A DNA stretch of 64,000 nucleotides from Margaritifera margaritifera (taxonomy: Eukaryota > Mollusca > Bivalvia > Unionida > Margaritiferidae). Location of the stretch: NCBI GenBank assembly GCA_029931535.1, contig JAQPZY010001250.1, positions 434,001-498,000 on the forward strand. Reading direction: 5' to 3'. Below the pieces are notes generated by a model. The model saw only the letters and a list, made by a program, of their open reading frames with translations, did not search any database and was not told where the DNA came from. The translations under genes were made by a program, and so were the position numbers. Positions 11,577 to 21,292 of this stretch are shown one piece after another. Position 1 is the first letter of the stretch. Each line of letters begins with the position of its first letter.

Positions 11577-12954
11577 CTAGTTTTCCACTGGTGCGTCCAT
11601 AACCCTCATTCCACCACCTACACCCTCCAACAGCAGCAGTTTATCAGAGAGAATCACAGCAATACATCTGTGATTGAGTGGATCGGGGGCAACAGTTGGA
11701 TGAATAACACGTACATGAAAGAGCATGTCAACTATAGACTGCTTAACCATGTCCAGAGGATCGAGGTTAAAGTAAAATCGAGTAAAACCCACTGAAGTCT
11801 TTTGGGGAAATCTGCAGACTCGTGTCAACGTTTTGAGCCCAGACCATGAACGATACCAGCTTGCGATATGCAAGTGCTACATGATTGTTTTCGAAGTCAA
11901 GAATAATTTCTTAGGTGGGTTCCCGATGACCGTTTAGTCGCAGAGAGACTCCAGACACACCTAAATTGTCAAATGCCATTTTATTACCCGAACCATAGTC
12001 TGAAATGCCACAAATACATGTCTTGGTGCGCTGATGCTTTGTTGGATAGTTATTTGCCATAAAAACTTGTGAACACTGCTTTCGATGGAGTCTGTGCTGA
12101 GCATGTGTAATGACAGCGGTGATGTGCCTCCAGAACTCAAAAACGATAACAAACGCGTTTCTGCAGCCATTGAAGGAATTATCACAGACATCCACAATGT
12201 TAATTTTGATAATATAACTTTACCATCAGCGACACCATTAGCACGCCAAATTGCATTATTGCTGCTGGGCTTTCGGTATACCACGACTGTGTGTTTGGCT
12301 CCGAAAATAGCCTTGCGAACATCTCTGCAAAACCCAAATATATGAATGTGAGGAATCGCGCACAAAAAATCCCATTGAGGGTTCAAGAAGTTGCCCTCGA
12401 CGCGCTGCGTATCCAATGTTTGTAATTTAGGTTTTTACTTGATACAGCGGCGCCATCAACACCAGATCTGTCAGCAAAACCAGCGGGTTGCGGGTTGTGC
12501 TGCCATGAAAGCATCCTGTGTAAGTTGATACCGTAAATACTCAATAATATTAGCATTTTCATTTGAGTCCTTGTAAAACATCATAGACTTGGCCAGCAGA
12601 CCTCGCACAATCATCACTGTCTCTGGCGAGTGCGATAATCGTCGTAGCAATGTCAATATTGCTCAAACATGCTTCGATTTCCTTTCCATCGATGTAATAA
12701 AGCGCTCAGCTAAACAACGCCATGATGCCATTGTTAACAAATCCAACCTTCTCACCGCGGTCGTATTCGATATCAGCGTATACGACATGAACAAGTTTTC
12801 CATCAATTTCCAAGAAAGCTTCACACGAAAGAAAATACCGAGACGTGTCATGCACTTGTAACTCTATTCGGTCTTTTTGATTAGGGACCCTAACCGGGTA
12901 CGAATAATACTGAAAATCTTTTTAGCTTCGATCTACCGTCAAAGGCACGTCCAT
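11577..12954 (-). pseudogene. Double-jelly-roll major capsid protein (Polinton MCP) remnant
   Basis: About 1.38 kb on the minus strand, the length expected for a Polinton MCP of roughly 450 residues. The likely start is the ATG at 12954. The N-terminal part (to 12709) has ...RIELQVHDTSRYFL and VGFVNNGIMALFS. A TAA (12922-12924) and a TGA (12706-12708) break this frame, and YYIDGKEIEACL follows in the same frame. A second frame (12416-12200) gives HIFGFCRDVRKAIFGAKHTV and VILSKLTLWM. SAPRHVFVAFQT and FDNLGVSGVSLRLNGHREP then lie in two different frames, and HRCIAVILSDKLLLL is near the end. These blocks match, in order, the conserved C-terminal jelly-roll features of Polinton MCPs. At least four frame changes are present. 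Confidence 0.82.
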
Positions 12955-13055
12955 GTCAAATGCGGGATCGGTTCTTTCTTTAAACTTTTTTATTGTTTAC
13001 ACTTATACATTAATTGGTTCGTCTAATACCTTTTGCGATGGTGTTGGTGGCTTCA

Positions 13056-13490
13056 CTACTCACGTCCGCGCCCAGGTCCAGTCCACAACCGTAATCTACT
13101 TCCCATTACTGCATTTGCAAGCATTGAATCAGCTAGACGTTGTTGAGCAGCTTCATTGATGATTTTACTGACTGGCGCGGGCATTGTTGCTGTCGATGGA
13201 AGTGTAACTGTTTTTGGTTTGACCCGCGGGGGTGCTCTAGTCACTAATCGTTGTAGTCAATCTGGAATAGATTGAACTGCTCGCATTTCAGGATTTTCAA
13301 ACCGATCCGCAGCAACGTTTTTGATGCTACCAACGAATACCATTGCAACTTGTTTAGCAATCGGTGCAGCGCGTGATGACAACGCCGCTAGCACTTTGGG
13401 TGCACCTGTGAACAATCCCCGGACAACATCACCAAGACCAGTTCCGTAATATAATATCGTAAACAGGTTTTCTCGCGTTAACAACACGCA
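13056..13490 (-). pseudogene. pVI-like membrane-active minor capsid protein, broken by one TGA
   Basis: Two open segments lie in the same minus-strand frame, separated only by a TGA at 13257-13259. The first has the glycine/alanine-rich amphipathic stretch YYGTGLGDVVRGLFTGAPKV followed by an Ala/Ser-rich helix. The second is Pro/Arg-rich (RAPPRVKPKTVTLPS) and ends basic, with GPGRGRE. A hydrophobic amphipathic helix near the N-terminus followed by a basic Pro-rich tail is the layout of adenovirus pVI-like endosome-lytic proteins and of similar small proteins in adintoviruses. It lies next to the capsid gene. This is inference from composition and position. Confidence 0.5.
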
Positions 13491-13544
13491 CTGGTATCAC
13501 ACGTCCACGTACAATTGATATTATATTAAATGTCAGGTCGATCA

Positions 13545-14338
13545 CTAATGTACAGTTGTATCGTCATGTGTAAATTGAGGATGGTGGCAAGGAAGATACA
13601 TCGGTGACGCGGGAATAATTGATATCAAATTACCAGGTTCCACACTTGGGAAAAATCCAAACAGTATATAACAGTGAGAAGCCACACTTGTGGAAGCTCC
13701 GCTTTCGTAACAACCACTGATGGCGTCACATGTTAAATTAATTTGAATCGTTGAGGTAATATTGGCAATGTCAGGCTTGACATGGTATCCCATGCGTAAA
13801 AATCGTTTGTCATCGGAAATGTTTTCGGGCCAATCTAAAATTGTTCTTATTGACGACCGTGCGATGTCAATCGCGTACAGTGCAGATTCGATCGCGATGA
13901 CAGAACTGAGTGTGGTTTCGTTTTCACGCATACAAATTTTAGAGTCTTTGCCGGTCACCAATATGATTCTCCGTCGAATCTTTTCATTGGTCGATTCCAT
14001 GTCGTACGCGCCTGCGGGAAGTTCAATGTTATTCCAGGTGACTCCACTGTCCGACGAAAACACAAATGAGTTATTCGCGAAAACACCCCAAACAGCCGTG
14101 ATCGGATAATGGGCCAACTGTAATAAACTCACAACGAGGCCAATGCGATCTCGAGTGTGCGTGACTCGCCCGCAGTGATTGGTGTAGAGATAGTTACACT
14201 GAATTCAGGTTTCGTTGACGAGATTGGTGATCATCGAGGTAACGCTCGGGGTTGTATTTACAACAACGCGCTGTATCGCGACATAGATTTCATGTAAAAC
14301 TCGAAGTGTTTCACCGGAAAGTGCTTCAGAACTCATCA
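13545..14338 (-). pseudogene. Viral-element structural protein of unnamed family (possible minor capsid or spike)
   Basis: The lower part (14132-13545) is the longest intact frame of the element, 195 codons. Near its start it has SSDSGVTWNNIELPAGAYD followed by STNEKIRR, and near its end GFFPSVEPGNLISIIP and MYLP. I recall this arrangement (G..W..I.lP.GaYd...iN..I, then FFP.v.PG....P.n..YLP) from uncharacterised proteins found beside capsid genes in Polinton-like elements of cnidarians and other invertebrates. Upstream, an ATG at 14338 opens SSEALSGETLRVLHEIYVAI and, after a frame change, VTISTPITAGESRTLEIAL. The ATG at 14132 is therefore probably internal. A penton-like or spike role is a guess from its place in the array. 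Confidence 0.5.
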
Positions 14339-14451
14339 TCGATGTGTTCGTCGTATAAATCATCAATGTCTTTAACAAATGTATGCATCAGTGAGCCCAT
14401 AATGGCACTGGCGAGCAACCGCTGACAAATCGATGCGGCCTCAATAACAAC

Positions 14452-15059
14452 TTAAGGTGCGTTGTTGCCTGCGCGAACTGAACCCACTAATGTTTCCAAC
14501 CGATCCATGCATTCATTTGCTTGTTGTTGGTTTACAGGCACGCATTTGCGTGCGGGTTTGAATCCTTTAGTTGGCGTGGAACCTTTATTAGTTTCACGTT
14601 TACGTCTGCGTTTGCGTGTATGACCACCGAGACTTTTTCCAAGTTTGGGTGGTTCCAGGGGGAGTTCCTCCGATAGGGAGAAATATTCTTCTTCGGTAGG
14701 CACATCCTCTTTTCGAGGCTCAACCCCATAGATCTTTCGCAAGTATTTATTGTGCGTACGGAGAAAATTATCCCAGTATGGTTTGGCTTTTGCTGCACCT
14801 ATGTTGTTATAGAGTCCAAAGATCTGTTGAAAATCGATCCATATATGATTATTACTATAGAGTCTTTTAATTCCAGTCCACTCCTTGAATACCCATATGG
14901 CCCACTCCTTCTTGATGTAATTCGGGCGTGTATCCGCGGTTCAGACTCGAACATATAACCTTTTAATTCTTTTGGATCAGGTACTGTAGCGGCAAAATCA
15001 AGGGGCTGTTCGAAGATTATCTGCCATACCGATTCATTAAATCTTTGAACTGGTGTGTC
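14452..15059 (-). pseudogene. Trp- and Arg/Lys-rich viral-element protein, one frameshift
   Basis: From about 14925 to 14452 one minus-strand frame is open for ~158 codons without an ATG at its head. It has KKEWAIWVFKEWTGIKR, then KPYWDNFLRTHNKYLRKIYG, an acidic linker, and a nuclear-localisation-like GGHTRKRRRKRETNKG. Upstream (15059-14930), in another frame, is QRFNESVWQIIFEQPLDFA. A frameshift near 14930 separates them. It lies just downstream of the ATPase gene. The basic cluster suggests nucleic acid or nuclear targeting. I do not recognise the family. Confidence 0.45.
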
Positions 15060-15289
15060 AAACTTTGATTTGTATCCGGGTGGTTGTTGTTATGGAAGAT
15101 TTACAAGTGCCTTCCCGATATCCTCTTGCATGTCCTCCAACCTTTGTTGAATTTGTGCTAATTGTGCTGGCGCACGCCTGGTCGGACCAGGTCGTTCTTG
15201 TGTTCCCATCATGGCGGCAGTGGTGCTGGCGAATTTCTTCACTTGTTCCACAGTTTCCTTTGTGGGTTTTGATCAGTGGTGCCAATGTT

Positions 15290-15781
15290 TGTTTAAAGCC
15301 CACTGTGATATCTTCTCGTCTGTGTTTTATGTCGATCTCGGGAAAATATTTGCGCAGGATTGAGTTGGTGTTCAAGCATTACATCGTCGTACACAACAAG
15401 ATTATTTTCACTCGGATCAAGATCATCAATCGTAGGCGCTTCATCGATTGTGGAAAAGAAACCAACCATTAATGTGGTGGCATTGCCACCCAACGACACA
15501 AGCGCACCGGCAAAATCTTTGAGTACATTCTAACACGGCTGATCATCCGCCGACGGTACAATCACATACAGCCTATCCCACGTCAACCATCACAAAATCA
15601 TATTTAACAACAGTTGAGTTTTCGCTGAACCGGCCGAACCAATGATTAGCGCGCGAACCGAATTTGGAAACATGTTACCGTGCTTGAGTGGTTTCGGCGC
15701 TGCCTTCGCGGAAAAGTCAATGACGGTAAAAATTTTCGAGTTTCTCAACGCGTCTGTGCTTTTCCTTTTTCGTGATGCCAT
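15290..15781 (-). pseudogene. A32-like (FtsK/HerA) genome-packaging ATPase remnant
   Basis: This enzyme pumps viral DNA into capsids. One minus-strand frame runs from the ATG at 15781 to 15290, interrupted by a TGA at 15590-15592 and a TAG at 15530-15532. The start MASRKRKSTDA is basic. IIGSAGSAKTQLLLNMIL (motif at 15617-15640) is the Walker A P-loop, with Ala where Gly is usual before Lys. NLVVYDDVMLEHQ (about 15374-15400) is the Walker B with the YDD pair, and IFSRDRHK follows, matching the conserved yFtrgRHk of Polinton and virophage ATPases. After 15290 the frame is lost. Fragments in other frames continue to about 15060. The ATG at 15814 is less likely because MASRKRKS has the better start context and typical basic opening. 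Confidence 0.85.
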
Positions 15782-15840
15782 GCTAAATGGCAACAAAATT
15801 GTTGTATAATACAATTATATCTTCATATTGTGTGAGATGC
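15782..15840. promoter_or_regulatory. Divergent intergenic region between ATPase and PLA2 genes
   Basis: A short AT-rich stretch ('gtataatacaattatat') separates the ATPase start (minus) from the Arg-rich opening of the PLA2 reading frame (plus). It is the only point in the element where the transcription direction switches, so it is a likely bidirectional promoter. A plus-strand ATG at 15787 is in frame with the PLA2 but only 5 bases from the ATPase ATG, so it may not be the real start. Confidence 0.35.
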
Positions 15841-16239
15841 CGCACTCGAACACGTACTGCGAATCCAACTCGAGTCCAAACACGTAATGGTAGAGCTGCG
15901 ATTGTTTGAACTTGTGTTCGATGTAGAGCAAAAAAGTTCACATTGTGGGAACTTCCAGTTCAATTGGCCGCAGACGCGCAGGGTTTTAAAAAAGCCGTCG
16001 GCGGTGATATCGCTGCCGCGTTAGCCAAACTACCAGGAACAACATAGAGTAAATATTCTGGTGAAAAACACATTCCCGGATACAATTACTGTAGGCCAGG
16101 AACACGGCTGGATTTATGACTTGATTCTAACAATCGACCAGCGCCCGGGAAAGCACCCGTAAACCACGTCGATGCTTCATGTTACCGACATTATTATTTG
16201 GCGCATGGCGCCAGAGCAATCGGCAAAGCCTCCCGGTAG
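15841..16239 (+). pseudogene. Parvovirus VP1-like phospholipase A2 domain protein, inactivated
   Basis: One plus-strand frame runs from 15841 (RTRTRTANPTRVQTRNGRAA, Arg-rich) to 16237, with stops at 15907 (TGA), 16045 (TAG), 16117 (TGA) and 16237 (TAG). HIPGYNYCRPGTRLDL at 16069-16116 matches the calcium-loop signature PGYNYxGPGTxLD of viral-type PLA2, with Arg in place of the first Gly of GPG. VNHVDASCYRHYYLAHG at about 16159-16209 matches the catalytic block N.lDxxCxxHDxxY. The His (16189-16191) is kept, but the partner Asp is Tyr (16192-16194). These enzymes let virions breach endosomal membranes. They are known from parvoviruses and adintoviruses. Two lost key residues and four stops mean it is inactive. 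The minus-strand frames overlapping it (16127-16452) are probably shadows. Confidence 0.8.
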
Positions 16240-16749
16240 AGCATTTGTGCGACAGGAATTGTAAGTTGTCCCCGCGAATACGGGACGGCCACCAAAATCT
16301 ATTTTGAAACCGTAAGCGGATTTGTAATCGCATGATGCCCGTATGCGTAAGTGGTAATTCCGTCGGGGAATTCCATCGTTTGGTGTCCAGCGGTGACAGC
16401 GCACCTTGGTGCATTGGTATACACCCATGTGATGTTCTTTACTCCTGATCATGTTGGCCTTAACTTGTTGATTTGATCTGTGTCTTGATGTCTATTTTTT
16501 AAATCTGTATCGGTCTAAAGTTCGATTTTTTTCAAACCAGTATCCGGGCTTTGTTCTGTGTCCTTACAAACATATGGCGAATTATTTCAAAGAATTTAGG
16601 AAAATGTAGCGAATTTATCTCCTTCAAAGGAGGACCATATAGATAGATGCTTAACGTAGAGTCTCGTGATTTATACAGGCAGATAAACAGACAGACCAAA
16701 GAGACACAGGAAATGCAAGAAAGGAAAAAATGAAAATGTGCCCATCCTG
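16240..16749. other. Tail of viral element and spacer before right direct repeat
   Basis: 16240-16450 is still GC-rich and has an open minus-strand frame (with FGGRPVFAGTTYNSCR) and no recognisable plus-strand continuation of the PLA2. It may be the PLA2 gene's decayed C-terminal part or another viral gene. 16460-16749 returns to AT-rich DNA without recognisable features. Confidence 0.4.
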
Positions 16750-17642
16750 TTTAGACCAGGGAAGTGAATGATTCTTTGACATCCCATTTTACAAAATCCA
16801 AAAAATGTTGAGCTTTTGAATTCTGTTTAAGACATAAGTTAAGTCCTACCAATCTACATGTACCACTATTAGTAGCAATACTACTACTCCTGCTGTTGCT
16901 GTGACTAACGGTACTACTATGTATTACTCATGCTGTTACGTCGGCTGTAACTTTCCCAGTATCGATCAGAGGTAATGACTTATAAACACAGTTACTGCCT
17001 GTTCAAAATGTGCTGGCTATTATGGTGACTTTAAAATAAAGTCTATGACATTTTCTATTCTGTGGCGGTGGGGAGTGAGGAATATTTCTTCTCCGTGCGT
17101 TGGGAAGGGCAAAAGATTATAAACAAAATTCTTTTAGTAGTCGGTATGCGACCGTTTGTAGAACTATAAAGTAATAGTGTATTGTTTGTGTGCACTGTAT
17201 GTACAAAGTTATAGCACTTGGAAACATATGCGTCGAGTTTCATTCCATAAATTATGTATATCCAAGATAAATTAGTTGTATTTCATGTTCAATTCGTGAC
17301 ATTTGGATACGTTTTTAAACACCGGGCTAACAAGGGATAGGTGTTATTGGTAACACCGGCCTAACAAGTGATAGGTGTTATTGGAAACTTGATTTTGTTA
17401 ATAACTTACCCAAATATCATTATTGCTTCTTTTTCTTGTTCTCATCCTTACAGGGGGAGTGGAAAGTACATAGGGCTGACAGATGTCATCCTTTCATTTT
17501 TGTATATGCAAACAAGGTTACCAGTGGTCGGTTGAAAGTATGTAACCGAGGTTACCAGTGGTAGGTTCAAAGACACAACATGAGTGAATTCGTCCTCAGG
17601 CTAGAAACCTATTTGTGTTTACCTAGATGACAGGTTGAAATT
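16750..17642 (+). repeat. Right copy of ~0.88 kb direct repeat flanking the viral element
   Basis: Same-orientation homologue of 7497-8371. It contains an extra short internal duplication ('cctaacaag.gataggtgttattgg' twice at 17325-17385, and 'ttaccagtggt.ggtt' twice at 17518-17567) that the left copy lacks or has once. The sequence outside both ends differs from that around the left copy. Confidence 0.9.
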
Positions 17643-20290
17643 AGCTCTGCCAGTGTTCTGTTGGAAAGCAAGTTATAGATTTCCTTTTCAAAATGATGCT
17701 TTAATATTTTGGGTATATCCGCACCAACACAAAACTCAGCATTCTCCACTCAATTATGTTATATTCTTTTGTAATATTACGATCAATATTGACAAAGATA
17801 ATGTTGTAATATTACGACCAATACTGACAAAGATAATGTAAGTGCCATTATAAAGTTAACATTCGGTTTCAATATGAAAGAATCAAAATGTGTAAATGAA
17901 TTAAAATTATTAGCAATGCATTTTTCAATGTACAGAGAGCATATCAATGAAATATTGTGTTACACTACCTTGCATACAAACTTTGCAAGTAGTTTATATA
18001 TTTCCATGGTGTAAACTTTCTATGCAAATTCAAAATTCATCTTTCACCCCTAATTTTTCCAAAAATGTTGCTTAAATAATCTACGCCAATGCACTCTCAC
18101 ATCTTTTGCCAGTAAAAGGGTATATGCATTTCTTATGTTAATGATGACATATAGGAGCAGTGTGGTTTACAAAATATGGACAATAAATGAGTTTCTCGTG
18201 CCCATTCAAAAAGTCCACCTTCCGATATTACCGTGCACTGGGAACCTCATTTTTATAACAATAAGGAATGCGTGATTTTTGGTAGTCCAGGTAGGATTTT
18301 TCCAATCCCCCTGTATGTGTTATATTGGGTAGGCAAGGTAGGGAGTTTCCAATCCCCCTGTATGTGTTATCCGAACAAAATGCATTCTCTCTGAGAATTA
18401 AAGGTACCTACCGCGATTTTTGCGTAATCGCACTTCATTATCCAGACGTTTGGTCTGCCGCAAATCCGAATCTAATAATCTGCTAATTGAAAGTTGCAGA
18501 TGATAGTACATTTTTCGAGCAAATATCAGAGAGAGAGAGAGAGAGAGAGAGATGATAGTAATATGTCTTCTTTAATGACTCTTTTTTTTATTAACACTGA
18601 CTCCTTGTCTTTTTACTTAGATTTTTTTATATACCGTGAAAACAAACATTCAAAATGATCGAAGGAAAATTTGAACGGTCTACCTGTAAGTATAGCAAAA
18701 TAAGAATTTAGTCAACTGCGGCTCTTTCATTTTCTTCAGACATATGCAAAATACAATATCCTCTGTATATCCAAATGAAATTGAGGAAATTCCACATTTT
18801 GTCCTTAATAATTATATAAGTCTGTGGTTTGGTCGTCCTAAAAATTAAGCTGAAAATCGGACAGTTTTCAAATAGGCAATACTTCCCGATACGATAGGCC
18901 TAGGATTTAAGACAACTGATGATGTGCAGGGTTCAAGCATTATTTCGACTTTGTTGATTAAATATTACACTGCCAATAGAAGACCCCTTTCACAAATCTA
19001 GGCCTGTTGAAAAATGTCTGACCTTTGTAACTGAATCTAACACTGTTTGTTCATAAATTATTCGATGTTTTGACATTTGCACGACATACAAACGTAATCT
19101 TATTAAAATACATGTAATTATATAAAATGCCACCGTCAGACGAAAGGAGTTAAATGGATTCGTTTTTTAATGATCCATTAAACACTGTCACAAAGGATAT
19201 AGAACAGGCTGTTGAGATGAATTCCAAAGAAAAAATATGAGTGAATGAGTGAAAGATCTTTGTTTTTCCATTGTGATATGAAGTTTGTGATATGAAGAAA
19301 GTTTAACTGGCATTTTAACGCGTATTTCGACAGTGCAATATGAACTTAGATTTAGATTTACGCTTTTTCATGCCCAAAATTTTACATCGTTTACATTGTA
19401 AATTAGATGTGTTCGTTGTCTTTGCTATGTGTTTGAAAATAATGGCATTATGCCGGTCTAGCATCTTTTCTTAGAACATCGATATATTACAGATGATAAA
19501 GACAGCTTTTTAGAATCATAAACGGGCCTACGGACGGGTGGATACACTAAATCTCAAGGTAAATCATAACCAGACTGTATAAATGAGCCTGTTTCATTTC
19601 GCGAATGGTCTTTTCTGACAAGGTATCGGTTAATAAATGTAATATATGGGATAGAGAAAGAAATTAGGTTGGTAAACTATTTCATGGATGTCGCTAGCAT
19701 GAAATATTGGGCTTAAAAAGCGTACATTTAAGTTCATTTTGCACTGTCGAAATACGAGCTAAAACACCAGTCATAACGACTATATTTACCAATACGGCTT
19801 ACATAACCGGTTAGAGCAAAGAAGACGATTACATAGATACTGAGAAAATGGGATTAGGGCAAAAGGCACTGTCTTTACTAAAATATCCAGGAGTACTACA
19901 GATAATGAAACCATCGCAACGTATTGATTAAAGCAAATCAGAAACCGAGTTCACTGTGATATGGTTATTGTCATGTTGATGTCCCCTGAAGCTTTATCTT
20001 GAAAAATCTGTTTTTAAGCAGAGCCATTTCCAAACCTATGAGGTGTCGTTCATGCATGGGATGGGAACAAGTGCGAATAGTACAGAATAATATCGTTGGG
20101 TCCACCAACCATTACTAAGCCGAAAAGAACAGCTTCCATTTGCATTTGACTGTTTTCATATGGTCAAGTTTAGTAAATATTTTCCTAAATACTCGAGGGT
20201 GCCAGTACCATTCCCTAAGTTAATGACTGAGACACAGACTTTGCAATTTTCTATTAAGCACACAGCAGTATATTTTCATACATATCACTT
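17643..20290. other. Intergenic DNA without recognised features
   Basis: AT-rich DNA. It holds a two-copy short repeat of 'ccaatccccctgtatgtgttat' at about 18312-18371 and an (AG)n run at 18528-18552. I see no exon, coding frame over 70 codons or mobile-element motif. Confidence 0.5.
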
Positions 20291-20640
20291 CATAGCAGAA
20301 AGGGCCCAACAGACACAACAGACTTAGAGAAAATAATATCATAAATCACTCCGTAACATAATTCTGCTATCAGGCAGACCCAGAGGAAATAATATGATAC
20401 AATCCCTCCCTCACAGAATGCTGCTATCAGAGAGACCCAGAGAAAATAATATCATTCAATCCCTCCCTAACAGAATTTTGGTATCATGCAGACCCAGAAA
20501 AAATATTATCATTTATCCATCCCTAACAGAATTGTGATATCAGGCAGACCCAGAGAAAATATTATCATACAATCCCTCCCTAATGGAATTCTATAATCAG
20601 ACAGACCAAAAGAAAGGGTTATCATAGAATCACTTCGTTA
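20290..20640. repeat. Minisatellite, about 55-60 bp unit, six imperfect copies
   Basis: Units share 'tatcaggcagacccagagaaaata' and 'tcatacaatccctccctaacagaatt' with scattered differences. The outermost copies are the most divergent. Confidence 0.75.
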
Positions 20641-20702
20641 CATATTTACACAATTCACAACTAAAAGAAATGATAGTAAAATGTTTATTTCTCAGATATA
20701 TA

Positions 20703-20706
<4 letters not shown>

Positions 20707-20757
<51 letters not shown>
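20707..20757. repeat. (AT)n microsatellite
   Basis: About 50 bases of uninterrupted AT dinucleotides. Confidence 0.95.
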
Positions 20758-20761
<4 letters not shown>

Positions 20762-21063
20762 ATATTTACAACTTTGTCATATACATGGAGCAACTCTGGC
20801 AGCAATCATCAAATTTGATACATCTGACTAGCTTATAAATATACAAAAAGAATAAAAGATACAAATAGACTAAGGAATATACAGAGGTAGAGTATGATGC
20901 AACTAACTATGGAGTTACAACAGGGAAATGAACTCCGAGCATGCAACTGGCTAAGGAGCTGCACTTAAGAAATTGAACTGCTAAATGTAATTATGGAGCT
21001 GCAGAGGTATATGCTGTACTGGGATCAAGAGAATCAAGTAACATGAAATGAACACCACAAAAT

Positions 21064-21292
21064 GAAGTGTAATTAAAATATCATCATATGTAAAATTACA
21101 CTGAGTGTTTCCAATAAACCCACATGTTTCTATGTTTAGGTAACGATCTATGACATCATATGGCGACACAGCAAATTATGATAATTAAAATATCATCAGA
21201 TGTGAAATTGCACTGAATGTTTCCAATAAACCCGCATGTTTCTATGTTTAGGTAAAGACCTATGACATCATATGGCGACACAGTAAATTATG
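21064..21292. repeat. Direct tandem duplication, about 115 bp unit
   Basis: Two head-to-tail copies share 'attaaaatatcatca', 'gtttccaataaaccc', 'catgtttctatgtttaggtaa' and 'ctatgacatcatatggcgac'. Only a handful of bases differ. Confidence 0.85.

Larger units (their letters stand above)
8826..16460 (-). mobile_element. Degraded endogenous Polinton/adintovirus-like DNA virus element
   Basis: A contiguous block with visibly higher GC and more CpG than the flanks. It carries remnants of the Polinton/adintovirus morphogenesis genes: packaging ATPase, major capsid protein, adenain-like protease, fibre-like and pVI-like proteins, all on the minus strand, and a phospholipase A2 on the plus strand. 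The gene set (MCP, protease and ATPase, plus PLA2) is known from Polintons and from adintoviruses. Every reading frame is interrupted, mostly by TGA. No protein-primed polymerase B or retroviral-type integrase is recognisable, so about half of a normal 15-20 kb element is absent. It sits between two direct copies of a 0.88 kb sequence. Family placement rests on motifs read by eye, so it should be called Polinton/adintovirus-like rather than assigned to a genus. Confidence 0.85.

Noticed and set aside
16127..16452. Minus-strand frames at the right end of the viral block
   Set aside because: They overlap the better supported plus-strand PLA2 frame. FGGRPVFAG looked promising, but I could not match it to a family.
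7497..17642. LTR retrotransposon reading of the flanking direct repeats
   Set aside because: No gag, pol, primer-binding site or polypurine tract between them. The internal genes are of DNA-virus type.
20290..20640. CRISPR-like array
   Set aside because: Units are diverged head-to-tail minisatellite copies with no separate spacers, in a eukaryotic context.
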